Shown: positions 11,263 to 21,328 of the stretch, piece by piece
Layout of the letters: each line of letters starts with the position of its first letter
Numbering within the stretch: position 1 is the first letter of the stretch
NCBI GenBank assembly: GCA_028456385.1
Contig: JALNQF010000016.1
Coordinates: 62,001 to 126,000 of the forward strand
DNA from: Ophiosphaerella korrae
Lineage: Eukaryota; Ascomycota; Dothideomycetes; Pleosporales; Phaeosphaeriaceae
Length of the DNA stretch: 64,000 nucleotides
Reading direction: 5' to 3'
Notes under the pieces: model-generated
What the model saw: only the letters and a program-made list of their open reading frames with translations
The model's database searches: none
What the model was told of the DNA's origin: nothing
Program-made: the position numbers and the translations under genes

Positions 11263-12456
11263 ACGCATCACTATCCAGAAACTGTGTTCTAATAGATTGG
11301 TCTGCGCGGTATGTACAGGCAGTTTAACGGGGGATGTTGGAGGACTATGTGTATGATTGATGAAGGTTGTTGGGCATATTCTGGGGGTGGTTAGGAAAAG
11401 TCCCCTGCGACAGTTTGGAAAGCATGAGTACAGAAGGCGTTTTGTTGGCACAAAGATACCTAAACCGTTTCCGGCAAATCTCAACATTTACGCTCGCTCA
11501 CATAGCGCGAGGAGTCCCTCGTTACATCACCATCTCCATAGGTAGCTAGCTGCTGGCGTCGCTCAGGGATGCACGTTGTTTCTTGTATCTACACCATTGT
11601 CTTCAGAGCAACGAGAGGGTCGATTACTGTACCGAAGGGCTGAATGAGGGATTACTAGAACAACCGAAGCAAAATGGCTCTCGGTCAACTAAACAGCTGG
11701 GATATAGGTGACCTAAGAAGCAAGTAACCAAAAGCTATTTGGACTATCTGGAATCTTTTTCTCGATGGCTATAAGTATAGCGGTAGTAATCCAAGCTTCC
11801 TAGTCGGATAATTATTTCGCAAATGACCTGTTGTACACACACCTAGCATTGATGCAAGAAGAGTGAATCTCCCCCGCCCTCCCAGTCCACCAAGGGCGGA
11901 ATAATTAGAGTTTGATATGCCCCACCCACAATGTTTAGACATACCAGACCAATCGGAAAAATCAGGCCGGCCGTTGGGACGCGTACCAAGCCTCGTAACG
12001 GCCACGGCAAGATAAAGGGACCGAGTTTGGTAATTGCAAAAAAAGCACCGAGGTTATATCCTTGGCATAATAAGGGAGTAATATATGGGACCAGGTTTGG
12101 GGTAATCGGACATTTACGTAGTAGTTCATGCGTACTTCGGACAAATTTATCAACGGCGCTGGGTCGGGTAACAAGGTGAACTAGGGATATCGTGGCTAGA
12201 CAGCAACGTCGCTAGAAAGCGGCAAACGGCAAACGGCAAACAGTACAATATTTGAAAGTTCGGTTGTCTATTTCATCGCTCTAGTGGTATCTCTAAGCAT
12301 CAATCGATATTTCTCTTCTACTATGGCGCTAAAATCAAAATCGCATGTGCGTCCCCAACTCTGATAAGAGTGGTTTCTTTACTACATTGTACAAGATAAC
12401 AATAAACCAAGGGGACTATTATCAAACAATCAACCACCAATGTTGCTAGAGAAAGT
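11263..12456. other. intergenic region, convergent 3' ends
   Basis: This lies between the 3' ends of the WD40 gene (plus) and the carbonic anhydrase gene (minus). Only short scattered open frames are present. A threefold 7-bp direct repeat (ggcaaac) lies at 12221-12241. No gene is supported. Confidence 0.5.
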
Positions 12457-13537
12457 CTAGTACTTCTTCTGGCGACGGGCAACGACAACAGCAGCGATTT
12501 GAGTGGGCTCGCCATGGAGCTCGGTAACAGTGAATCGGGTTCCGGGCGTCATGACGGCAGCAGCGGCAACCTCAGTTCCGTTGGCCTTGGGGGCAGGCTT
12601 CATGGCGTTGGCAGTTCCGGCACGGTTACCGACTTCCAGCATGTTGGCGACGCCGAGGGTGTTCTGGATGAAGCGAGAGTTGAACTTGACCGTCTTCTTG
12701 ATCTCGTTGAAGTCGGCGACGCTGATGTCAAGGGGGTCCTTGACGATCATGAAGGTAACGCCCTCGGCGCATGGAGGCGTGGTGAGCGAGCCAGTGTACT
12801 CGAGAACATCGGAAGATGCGATCTTAGCAGTGACATCGCTGAAGTCAATACCACCCTCAATGGCGGTCTTGGTGCCAGGAGTAGCAATCTTTGAGACGGA
12901 AGATGCGAGGGACTTGATAATTGAGGATGATTCACCAGCAGAGACCTGGAACATCATGGCAACAACGGCAACCTTGGTATTGTCGGCTGTGAATATTAGG
13001 TTAGCTTTGATTGAGACTCATAGTAGGGATATGATTCACTTACCGACAGCCTGGTGAACCATGTGGACCTCGAGTGGGTGGTACTCGCCATTGATGTGGT
13101 GCTCGGATGGTGTGTGCATGTGGAATTGTACAAGCTGGAAATCTTGTCCTTGCATTTTTGTGGTTCCATTTACGATGACTTCAATGGTTGTGCCCAAGTT
13201 CTCGAACTCAACTTCCTGTTCGGGAATGTTGAGAACAGGCTTTGCTGCTGCAACCTTGACTGAGTTATCTGGTGGATATATTAGAGGTCGTTCTGTAATC
13301 TACGCGTCTGGTTTGGAACATACCGATGTTGATAGGTGACTGATTCTTGCCGGCCTTGCATGCCTCGTTCTCAGCAGCTAGGGTTGCCCAGTTGAAAGGA
13401 CCATCTAGGGGGCCATAACCAAAGTTGCCGACCTTGACACCGCCCTCGGCTCCCTCAGCTCGTTTTTGGAACATTGAGAGGCCATGAAGACAGGTTGCGG
13501 ATGCCGTGCTGGCAAAGAGAAGCGACTTGAAGAGCAT
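12457..13537 (-). CDS. secreted alpha-carbonic anhydrase
   Basis: Exons are 13537-13324, 13268-13044 and 12986-12457 (322 aa). It interconverts CO2 and bicarbonate. The N-terminus MLFKSLLFASTASATC looks like a secretion signal. Alpha-class landmarks are NQSPINI, the zinc-binding strand FHMHTPSEHHINGEYHP (first two His ligands), EVHMVHQ (third His ligand), and TGSLTTPPCAEGV, the substrate-pocket loop. The conserved SEH segment is intact, so activity is expected. The C-terminus adds about 30 residues beyond the catalytic core and ends in a basic RRQKKY. The secreted form suggests a role in acquiring CO2 or controlling pH outside the cell (inference). Both introns are in phase 1. Confidence 0.93.
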
Positions 13538-15720
13538 GATGAAAATTGATAGTAGATCGACAGGAAGTGGAGGTATTGATCCTTGATATACTCGGCACGA
13601 GCGGAAAGATTAGGTGCTTATACGCTAGAACTAATAGACGATGTGGAAGTAGAGCTGACGATCAACGTCTACCGAGAGCAATACGGGTAGTAGTGGGCAC
13701 AGGATCTACCTGGAAAAATAATATCGATAAAAAGAGCCGCAAATGTACGTCACTAGAAGCGGCGCTGCCGAGAGAAATGAAGCTTAGAAGAGAAAGACTC
13801 GGAAAGGAAAGGCGAAGAGGCTGAATGCAGAATGACCTTACTGCTACGGCGGAAAACCAAGCATATAACATCAGCCAGCAAAAGCCATGCTATTCTTTTC
13901 AGTTTCTGCGTCGTCGCCCTCGAAACCAAACCTAGGAGATTTTACTCCGTTGATGCAGGGCCAAGAATACCAAGTCACACATTTGAGGCTACGGTAAACG
14001 CCTCCCGTTGTGCGCGATGCTATCATTGTCGAAATGAGAGGAGCCTCGAAGCCAAGATGGCCTGTTGCCAAGGAAGAACGCGTGCTTTTGAGAACCGCCC
14101 AGAGGCTATGGACAGGGGTTTGAGCCTATGTGACAGGTGCTTAGGACACCGACCCAGGAATAGGAGCGCTGATCAAGGGGAAACGAAGGGATATGGGGCA
14201 GTGACAGTCCAGAGTTTAGGGGTCGCGGTCTCGCACGTTCGTCCAGTCTGTGTAAATTTCCCACATGGGTACATTACCTTTCAGATGAGAGTGATTATCT
14301 TTTATCGCTTTCCACATGAACAATTGAGTTTCTGTTACTGGCAATGGTGTAATGAGCAGTCTCGAGAACAGAACGTTTCTGCTTCAGATGTAGGCAGGGC
14401 TTCGGTGTCTGAAACGGAGGTGCTAAGGCTCCTACAAACCTCTTGGCAGGCCTATCTTCCCTGAGAAGGATGCTGATGCTTGCTAAGCCCCGCCTGCGGA
14501 TAAGGCAATTCAGGCCAGGGCCGCGTAACAGCACGTGCGGGAGCTTGAAAGGTGGTAGGTTTTCATGTACCGGCGCCTAGTAAACTTCTTCAAACGGTTT
14601 TTGCTTGGAGCCGCTCGCCTAATTACCAAGCCTCAAACAAGGCGTTGCCTTGCACTCCTAGAAATCAGCCCATTGTGAAACGGGGAACGTTGGTGAGTGA
14701 GAGGGCGAGGACAACGATTCAGGCAGAGGGTGGGGTGGCCACGTCTTGCCCGCGGACGCCTACGACCGGTAACGCTGGCTCGCTACAGCAAATGCCATCT
14801 ATCATGGCGAATTGAGGAATGTGCTGGGATTACCGCCGAGATTTTCTCTCCAAACATGCAGGAGCCAAGCCTCATACGCTAGGGGGTTGCGTCCGAAAGG
14901 CGGCGGCAGGCGGGCAGACGCCGCGCAGTCGCCGCGCAGTGGAAACGGCGCAAGCTTGAACACCATGCCGTCATGCTGATCCCATCATAGGGACTTCGGT
15001 AGCTATCGCATCTCACTCCGCTTTTAGGCCTTATCACGATAGAGTGACAAGTGACAGCGACGATCGCAGTTCGCCCGTTGTGCGGTCAGGACTCATGGGA
15101 AGAAAGGGGCCAGTTTCAATCTCCGCACCTCTGGCACTGGAAGAATGTCCGCGTGCCCTGAGCTTTGTTTAGGACACTAACCTAACGGTTGGTCTAGACT
15201 TGGGCATTTCAGAAACGTCAAATCCTCCTCAATCAAAATCATACGATATTTAATACAGAGCCAAGCCTCTCCGTCCACCTCCTTGCCGAGTGCCTAGCTA
15301 TCTGCCATGTATTCAAGTCCGCGATCGCTCCGCCCCATTCTTCTCCAACAGCCTTGGCTCTCGTTCTAACGCTCCCGACGCAATTCCTTGCCATCTCTGA
15401 ACCTTCTCCCCACAATCTACTCAGCCTTGTTATAGGCCCAGAGATCTCTAGTTCTGTGCCCGATCCCATAGGTGAATCGCTCGACATCGATCAACCCGAC
15501 AAAACGGCCCTTCTCCATGTTAGCCTTGTGTCTTTTGCTCGATACAACACTGACCCGACTGCTTCGCTTATCGTATACATACATTATCGTCTTCTATGGT
15601 TGTTGTCGTAATTCGCTTTCTCGCTCCTCACGGTGCGGCCGAAATGACCGATATTGTCACTATATCATCATCAGCTGCATAGCCTCTCTCGTTCGCTCCG
15701 ACAAGCGACTGTCGGCTGCC
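13538..15720. other. 2.2-kb region without a supported gene
   Basis: The carbonic anhydrase promoter must lie at the left end. A plus-strand frame at 13832-14464 (210 codons) is the longest, but shows no domain and atypical composition. Near 14915-14940 the 11-mer cgccgcgcagt is repeated directly inside a GC-rich patch. The part from 15200 to 15700 is pyrimidine-rich on the plus strand and could be the leader of the broken gene that follows. Confidence 0.4.
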
Positions 15721-17350
15721 ATGCGCCCTGAGTACCGCACCTCCTCAGCATCTAGCGGGGTGACGAGGATTCGGACGTCGAAGAATCCTTCTGCCATAGA
15801 TTTTATGCCAAGTATATCTAGAAGACTGTTGTTACAGCCTAGTAAGGCAACCAGTTTGATTTACGGATGCCGTGATAGATAATTGGCATATGTTGTAACT
15901 AGTCTGGTTGCAATCTCAGACTTGTGTTTACGTACAGCCCAAATCGGCACGTGACTTCGCGTCAGTATTACCACGACAATGTTGCGCCGCCTCTGTCCCA
16001 CCACGATTCTCACCAACGCGTATACTTCTCAACTTCGAACTTCATGCTGAGAAAGCGTGCGCGCTCGGCCAGCTCCATTAGTGTTTGTTCAAAGGTGCAT
16101 GATGCAAAACGCCCTGCAAAACATGTAGCCGGCAATAACATGTCTGCTCACAGCGCAGAACGAACACGCGGCTTCTCTGCCTTACACCATTGTCAAAGCT
16201 CCTATCTTACGGACACTGACTGTCACCCTGTACCTCTTGATTTCTAAAAGCGCTGTGCGCCCTCTGATGGACCCTATACGTCGCCAGCACAATCTCTAGA
16301 ATCATCGCAGGCCTGCTACATCGATTGCGATCACCCACAACTCCTGACACATGAGAACTTGTGCATCTTCGAGTCGCTTGCGCCCCTTTCCTCGATATCC
16401 GCTACCCGACACCGGTCCCCAACACGAAAGGATGCCGCCATCACACCTATAAGAAGCAGCTGGCCGCCTACAATATAACTGTGGACCAAGGTATTGTGCT
16501 TCCAGAAGCGCTCGCCGCACGCGCAAGCCATCCTAGACACGCGGAGGGCCGCAGCATTGGAAAATGAGACCACATCCCGGAGGATGATGGACCAGCGCAT
16601 GCTTTTTCGGGGCGAGGCTTACCCTAATGGCATAAAAGGCTTGACATTGAAAGATCAGGTAAATCTAATCAACGACTTTCTTCTAGACCCGCCGCGTGCG
16701 ACTGTGCCAGAATTATGGGGCTCTCTTGCGCGACCCCAACCAGATAGCTGCATCGGATATGTCACTGCCACAGAGGTGACAGCACATACCCCGGCTATGA
16801 GCATGCCATTCACGCGCGAGGAGGATGATATGGCTGAATGGTACGTAATCCTCCTATCGCCGTCTCTCGCTAACACAGCTGCAGGTACAATGTCGCCCAT
16901 AATGCAGATCCACACTTTCCATTCCTTACTGCTCAGAGGAAAGCTGCCATGTCTGGTGAGAACCAAATTCACGCCTTGCTACAAGCCGCCCGCGATGGCG
17001 CCCTTATTGTCAACTATATGCACCAGTCCTATTCGCGTGCGTACCTCGATCGTTCTCCGTCACAACTCGAGACATGTCATCTCTCTATAACGACTGAAAT
17101 GTATACATGCATACTCTGGATACACTGGCGGGAGGAAAACTCAAATGGCGAGGTATACTTCCGGATGGAGGAGATTAAGACAGCACGCATGAACAAGCTA
17201 GAAGATCTGGTGGAAATACGGAAGATGCTCCGTAATTTTATTGACTTTGCGCTAGGTGAGCGGTTAAGGTCGATCAAGGAAGCCCTCCCTATGTTCTGGA
17301 CAAATCGCCCCAGTAAGAAAGTGAAAAGACGCAATCGCAAAGCTCAATGA
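15721..17350 (+). pseudogene. hypothetical protein gene interrupted by in-frame stops
   Basis: One plus-strand frame is gene-like from about 15914 to 16840 and continues after a clean 44-bp intron (16841-16884) to TGA at 17348-17350. The last exon ends in a strongly basic tail. The frame is interrupted by TAA at 16245-16247 and again at 16476-16478. Coding flavour is kept on both sides of each stop, including a Ser/Arg-rich segment, an ACYIDCDHPQLLTHENL block, and a folded-looking C-terminal half with LILNDF-like, PELWGSL and ALLQAARDGALIVNYMHQS stretches. Each TAA is one C-to-T change from CAA in CpA context, as RIP would cause. A first exon from ATG 15721 is possible, but its junction does not fit cleanly. 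Unrecognised introns spanning the stops are the alternative. The family is unknown. Confidence 0.5.
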
Positions 17351-18352
17351 CAAGGTCAGTGTTCGAGCTGGGGTTGGACAGGCCGATGACACCAAGTAGT
17401 ATAGGGGAGAGAGCTAATAGAACGGGATCACCTTCGAAGAGGATAAGGCGCATGGGGGAAGATGTGTCACAATAGCAGGCGGGATTTTTCCTTACATTTG
17501 ACCTTTGCAGCCCAAGTGCACCTTGAGATACACTTCCACGCTGTGTACATAAGTTAAGTGAATATGCAGAATGCTAAAAATGGAGTCGACGGAGACTAAT
17601 AACGAGAAGCCTTTTCAATCCTCGATTAAGACGCTGGTATCAAGGCAACAGTATATCGATCAATCGATATACCCAGTCGCGGCACGAATCCGAGCGATCA
17701 TTCTAGCGTGTTTATCTGGCTCCACCTCGCACCACGAGCTGAACACTGCCAATGACGGCTTGATTTCGCCCAGCTTCGACGTTCAAAGGCTGCAGTCGCA
17801 TCTTAGAGGCTCAGTACTAATGTCCGGCTATTTCCACCTTATCGCTTCTATCATGCACAATGCGGTCAGGCAGTGTTTTACTATCGCTGCCATTAATATA
17901 GCACTCTATAATAGATTCGTCACACCTCAGCACAAGACCTAGGCCAAAGAAAGTGGGATGAGAATATAATTCAGCTTTTGTATCGTGTCATTGCTGTCAC
18001 CACCTTCACGTTTATGCAAGAATAGCAAAGGTAACTTCACTGCTCTGGAATCGCAAGATGTAGCCCCTGCAGTCTATCAGCCTCAAAGCCGGCAGTCTTC
18101 TACTGCCGAGAGGCGGGGCCCCGCGTGATTCAGAACCCAGGTTCTACAGAGTGTTTTGCAATATCACATTACCGCATTCAGACTACGCGAAATTACCACC
18201 GCGTAAACTCCTCAATCTAACACGACAAAGCATGACATTCTCGATCGAGCCTACATACCTTAACCTACTTCGTATATAATGAGATATGAGGGCCACGAAG
18301 TGTTCCCAAATCCGAGTAAACGTAGGATTGAGACTGCCACACGTGCATCACG
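17351..18352. other. intergenic region upstream of the AA9 gene
   Basis: A plus-strand frame at 17571-17942 (ATGs at 17571 and 17580) encodes about 120 residues with a Glu/Thr/Asn-rich start and a hydrophobic end. No domain was recognised and I do not call it a gene. The 200 bp before 18353 must contain the AA9 promoter. Confidence 0.4.
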
Positions 18353-19203
18353 ATGAAGTTCTCCACAGCCATTAGTCTTGCCTTTGCGGCCGAAGCAGTC
18401 AACGCAGCAGCCTTGCAGCCTCGTCATTGTTCGTAGCTTCACCAATACTCTTCCCTTGTAGTTGTCTTACTCATGCTTTTCAGACACCTTCCCCACCATT
18501 GGTGATGGAACTTGGTCGTCTGTCCGTCAGACAGTCAACTTCCAATCAAACGCCGGTCTTCAAGACGTTACCTCTCAGCAAATTCGATGCTACACCAACT
18601 CTGGCACCAGGGCACCTAAGATTAAGTCAGTGGCTGCTGGCAGCAGTGTCACTTGGACTTCCGCACCCAACATCTTTCACCCAGGCCCACTTCAGTTCTA
18701 CATGGCGAAGGTGCCTTCTGGTCAAACGGCGGCAACATGGGATGGAGCTGGCCAAGTGTGGTACAAGATCTATGCTGAACCAGCAATAGTATCTAACGGG
18801 CAGATGAGCTGGGCAAGCTTGAGTAAGTCGCTCATACATCCAAGCTACGATGCGGGGGCTAATGACAAGCAGACAAGGGAAGCGTTAGCGTTACGATTCC
18901 CAAGGCCACGCCTTCTGGCGACTATCTTCTTAGAATTGAGCACATCGCCCTGCACGGAGCGAGCCAACCCAACGGAGCCCAGTTCTACATTTCCTGCGCG
19001 CAGCTTACTGTCACTGGTGGTGGAAATGGAACTCCTGGCCCTCTTGTCTCATTCCCGGGAGCATATTCAGCTAATGACCCTGGTATCAGGGTTAATATCT
19101 ACGGTGTAAGTGGCTATGATGTTGTTTGATGATGAATTCACTAATGTTGAAGCAGGGCGGGAGGTCATATACTCCACCAGGACCAGCTGTTTGGACAGGC
19201 TAG
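18353..19203 (+). CDS. AA9 lytic polysaccharide monooxygenase (cellulose-active family)
   Basis: Exons are 18353-18422, 18484-18822, 18873-19105 and 19156-19203 (229 aa). AA9 enzymes are secreted copper enzymes that cut cellulose or related glucans oxidatively. Family landmarks are [19 protein letters not shown], the second copper His in [16 protein letters not shown], the [13 protein letters not shown] core, [10 protein letters not shown] with the axial Tyr, and [11 protein letters not shown]. The C-terminus is [12 protein letters not shown], with no linker, CBM1 or GPI anchor. The odd part is the N-terminus. AA9 needs a His as first residue of the mature protein. Here the signal-like [18 protein letters not shown] is followed by AALQP before HTFPT, and His appears only if a weak GTCATT donor is used. 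So either the first intron model is wrong, cleavage is unusual, or the copy is impaired. Confidence 0.85.
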
Positions 19204-19769
19204 ATACTGATCAGGACCAAAACCAATGGGACTAAGTAAGCTTCTAGCTGATTATCAAACTCAATTGATCATTATCCTGAAAATGCATGATTTGCAATTG
19301 TGCTGGTCGCACCCTTTGGGGCCAGAAATTAGGGTGAAAATGAATCAGCTTTTTTTTTTTTTTTTTTTTTTTTGCTTTCCCATATCTAGTTGTGCCGTAT
19401 GGTGCGTTGTTGTACAATCCCCTTGTTACCTTACACATGAATGTGGACGGTATCAACTTTGCTGGAGACTTGAGCGGGGTTATCGAGCACAAGCCTTCTA
19501 GAGTTCCAAACTTGACGAGCAACACGAAATTCTTCAATAACCCATGAAGATAGCAATAGGTAAAGACCGCACACAGGCTTTTGCTCTCTCTGGGAAGAGA
19601 TTTGGTGACGATGTAAATGTGGCGTTGACGGCCCGCACGTCGTAGTTATGCCGAGCCCATGGCTAAACTCCTGGTAGCGGTTAGACACCTCACTCATGAG
19701 GCGTAGTAAACCGCGAAGTGATTGTAGCGAGCCGTATGCGAACTGTGCCTTCCTCAAAAACACTTACCC
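19204..19769. other. intergenic region with a long poly-T tract
   Basis: This lies between the AA9 and methyltransferase genes, both on the plus strand. Apart from the 24-T run at 19350-19373 nothing distinctive is seen; short open frames lack domains. Confidence 0.5.
19350..19373 (+). repeat. poly-T homopolymer (24 T)
   Basis: Twenty-four uninterrupted T residues, about 150 bp downstream of the AA9 stop codon. It may be a retroposed poly-A remnant on the minus strand or simple slippage. Homopolymers this long are prone to sequencing error. Confidence 0.9.
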
Positions 19770-20738
19770 GTGCCTCCCCCGATTAATCCAGAATTCCACC
19801 ATCGCCAACCGCAAGGTCGTAAGATGTCGATCAACGACGAACCCTACTGGCTCGGCCGCGCTTCCGAAGAGCAAAAACGGATCCTCAAGCAACATGGAGT
19901 TTGGACAAAGTGCGTACTTCGCAGCACGTGCAAACAGTCGGAAGTATGTATATCTACTGCTAACAATGACAGGAGCATCGGATACCTCCTGCATCCTTCT
20001 ATTACCACTACTCTCCCTGACGATGCGCGCATCGTAGACATTGCCACAGGCACCGGAATCTGGCTCAAAGATCTCGCCGCCGTCTCTCCCCCCAGTTACA
20101 CTTTCCACGGCCTCGACATCTCAGACGAGCAATTCCTACCCGCAGAATCTCTCCCCAGAAACATTTCTCTCGGCTTCGTCGACTTCAAGAAACCGTTTCC
20201 ACAAGAGCTCCAAGGCACATTTGACCTGGTAAATGTACGCCTGATCTCGATTTCCTTGGGCCCCGTTGGCGTATGGCAAGCGACGCTCAAAAACCTTTTG
20301 ACCCTTCTCAAGCCAGGAGGATGCATCGCGTGGACCGAAGGCGACTTCATCGTTGCGCGCGGTTTTCGTGGCGCGGATCCAGATTCAACTCCTGGTCACG
20401 CACTTACCACTGGCCAGCTCCAGCTTAACAACACACTCGCTAGCAGGTTTGGGTACTCTCTTCCTCAGTTCGGCGAGCTCTTCCATGGCGCGGGTTTACT
20501 GGACGTGAAGCTCGATCGGCTCAGTACTGATCGTCTGGTGGAGCAGCGCCGAGAGTTTACGGAAATTGGGATTGGAGCCGTGTTTGGCGGGCTGAAGAAT
20601 TTGAGTCAGACTGGCGCGGAGGGGTATTGGGATGCGGCGGAGGTGGAAGAGAGGAGGAAGCAGGCAATTGAAGATATGGAGAGCGGTGCGTATCTGAGGT
20701 GGGATATTCATGTCGCTGTAGGTTATAAACCCGCTTGA
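19770..20738 (+). CDS. class I SAM-dependent methyltransferase, LaeA-like
   Basis: The frame is open for 322 codons without splicing, but 19910-19972 reads like a real 63-bp intron (GTGCGT donor, gctaac branch site, gacag acceptor). It is a multiple of three and stop-free. Removing it gives GVWTKSIGYLLHPSI, which matches the family better than the unspliced text, so the likely protein is about 301 aa. The SAM-binding motif I is ARIVDIATGTGIWLKDLA. HGLDIS is the acidic loop and LLKPGGCIAWTE the post-motif III strand. The PYWLGRASEEQKRI opening is typical of fungal methyltransferases around secondary metabolism, annotated as LaeA- or UMTA-like (from memory). The substrate is unknown, and no biosynthetic cluster is nearby. 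Confidence 0.85.
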   Translation: MPPPINPEFHHRQPQGRKMSINDEPYWLGRASEEQKRILKQHGVWTKCVLRSTCKQSEVCISTANNDRSIGYLLHPSITTTLPDDARIVDIATGTGIWLKDLAAVSPPSYTFHGLDISDEQFLPAESLPRNISLGFVDFKKPFPQELQGTFDLVNVRLISISLGPVGVWQATLKNLLTLLKPGGCIAWTEGDFIVARGFRGADPDSTPGHALTTGQLQLNNTLASRFGYSLPQFGELFHGAGLLDVKLDRLSTDRLVEQRREFTEIGIGAVFGGLKNLSQTGAEGYWDAAEVEERRKQAIEDMESGAYLRWDIHVAVGYKPA

Positions 20739-20777
20739 GATGGTGGTGGCCTTATACGTTTTCGAAAAGTTAGGCTT

Positions 20778-20812
<35 letters not shown>

Positions 20813-21328
20813 CAAGCATCTTTGGGCGAATGTTTGCGTCTTCCAGAGCAGGTACATTGTTGAATCTTAGATGTGGCATGATACATCAGCATAGAGATGG
20901 CACTTCATTTTGAACGAGTAAATCCCCTTTTTTTCGGTGTCTACAGCACTCATATCTGGTGGATTTGATTCGCATGCATGTACTTCCCATCATTATTAAC
21001 ACTATTTTTCTAATAGGTTCTCTTCTCTTAATCACACTATATGAAGAAAGCAATTTGTCCACTTTCCCGGAGCATAGTCTAGCTGCGTCCATGTAAAGCA
21101 AACAATGATGCTGACTTGAGACGCACTCAGTTCGGAATCTGATTCCAATAGGCTATAAGAGAATAGAGGAGAAAGCTTGAGAGGTTGTGCTGTGCCGTGA
21201 GTCTCATGCAAATAAAGTGTTGGATTCTGAACCCAAGCCGAGTTGATGACATGTTGTGCCTTTCATATACAAGCATTATGCTCGAGTACATTGAATAACG
21301 AAACGCCTTTTCATTCTCAGTCCGCTTT
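20739..21328. other. intergenic region, convergent 3' ends
   Basis: This lies between the 3' ends of the methyltransferase (plus) and the NLR gene (minus). It contains an (AT)n microsatellite and otherwise AT-rich sequence with no supported gene. Confidence 0.6.
20781..20809. repeat. (TA)n microsatellite
   Basis: Twenty-nine bases of alternating T and A, 43 bp after the methyltransferase stop codon. It is likely polymorphic in length. Confidence 0.9.

Noticed and set aside
12499..13057. Plus-strand frames of 131 and 184 codons
   Set aside because: Antisense to the carbonic anhydrase exon, whose active-site residues are clear.
13832..14464. 210-codon plus-strand frame
   Set aside because: No domain, odd composition, no intron signals; treated as chance.
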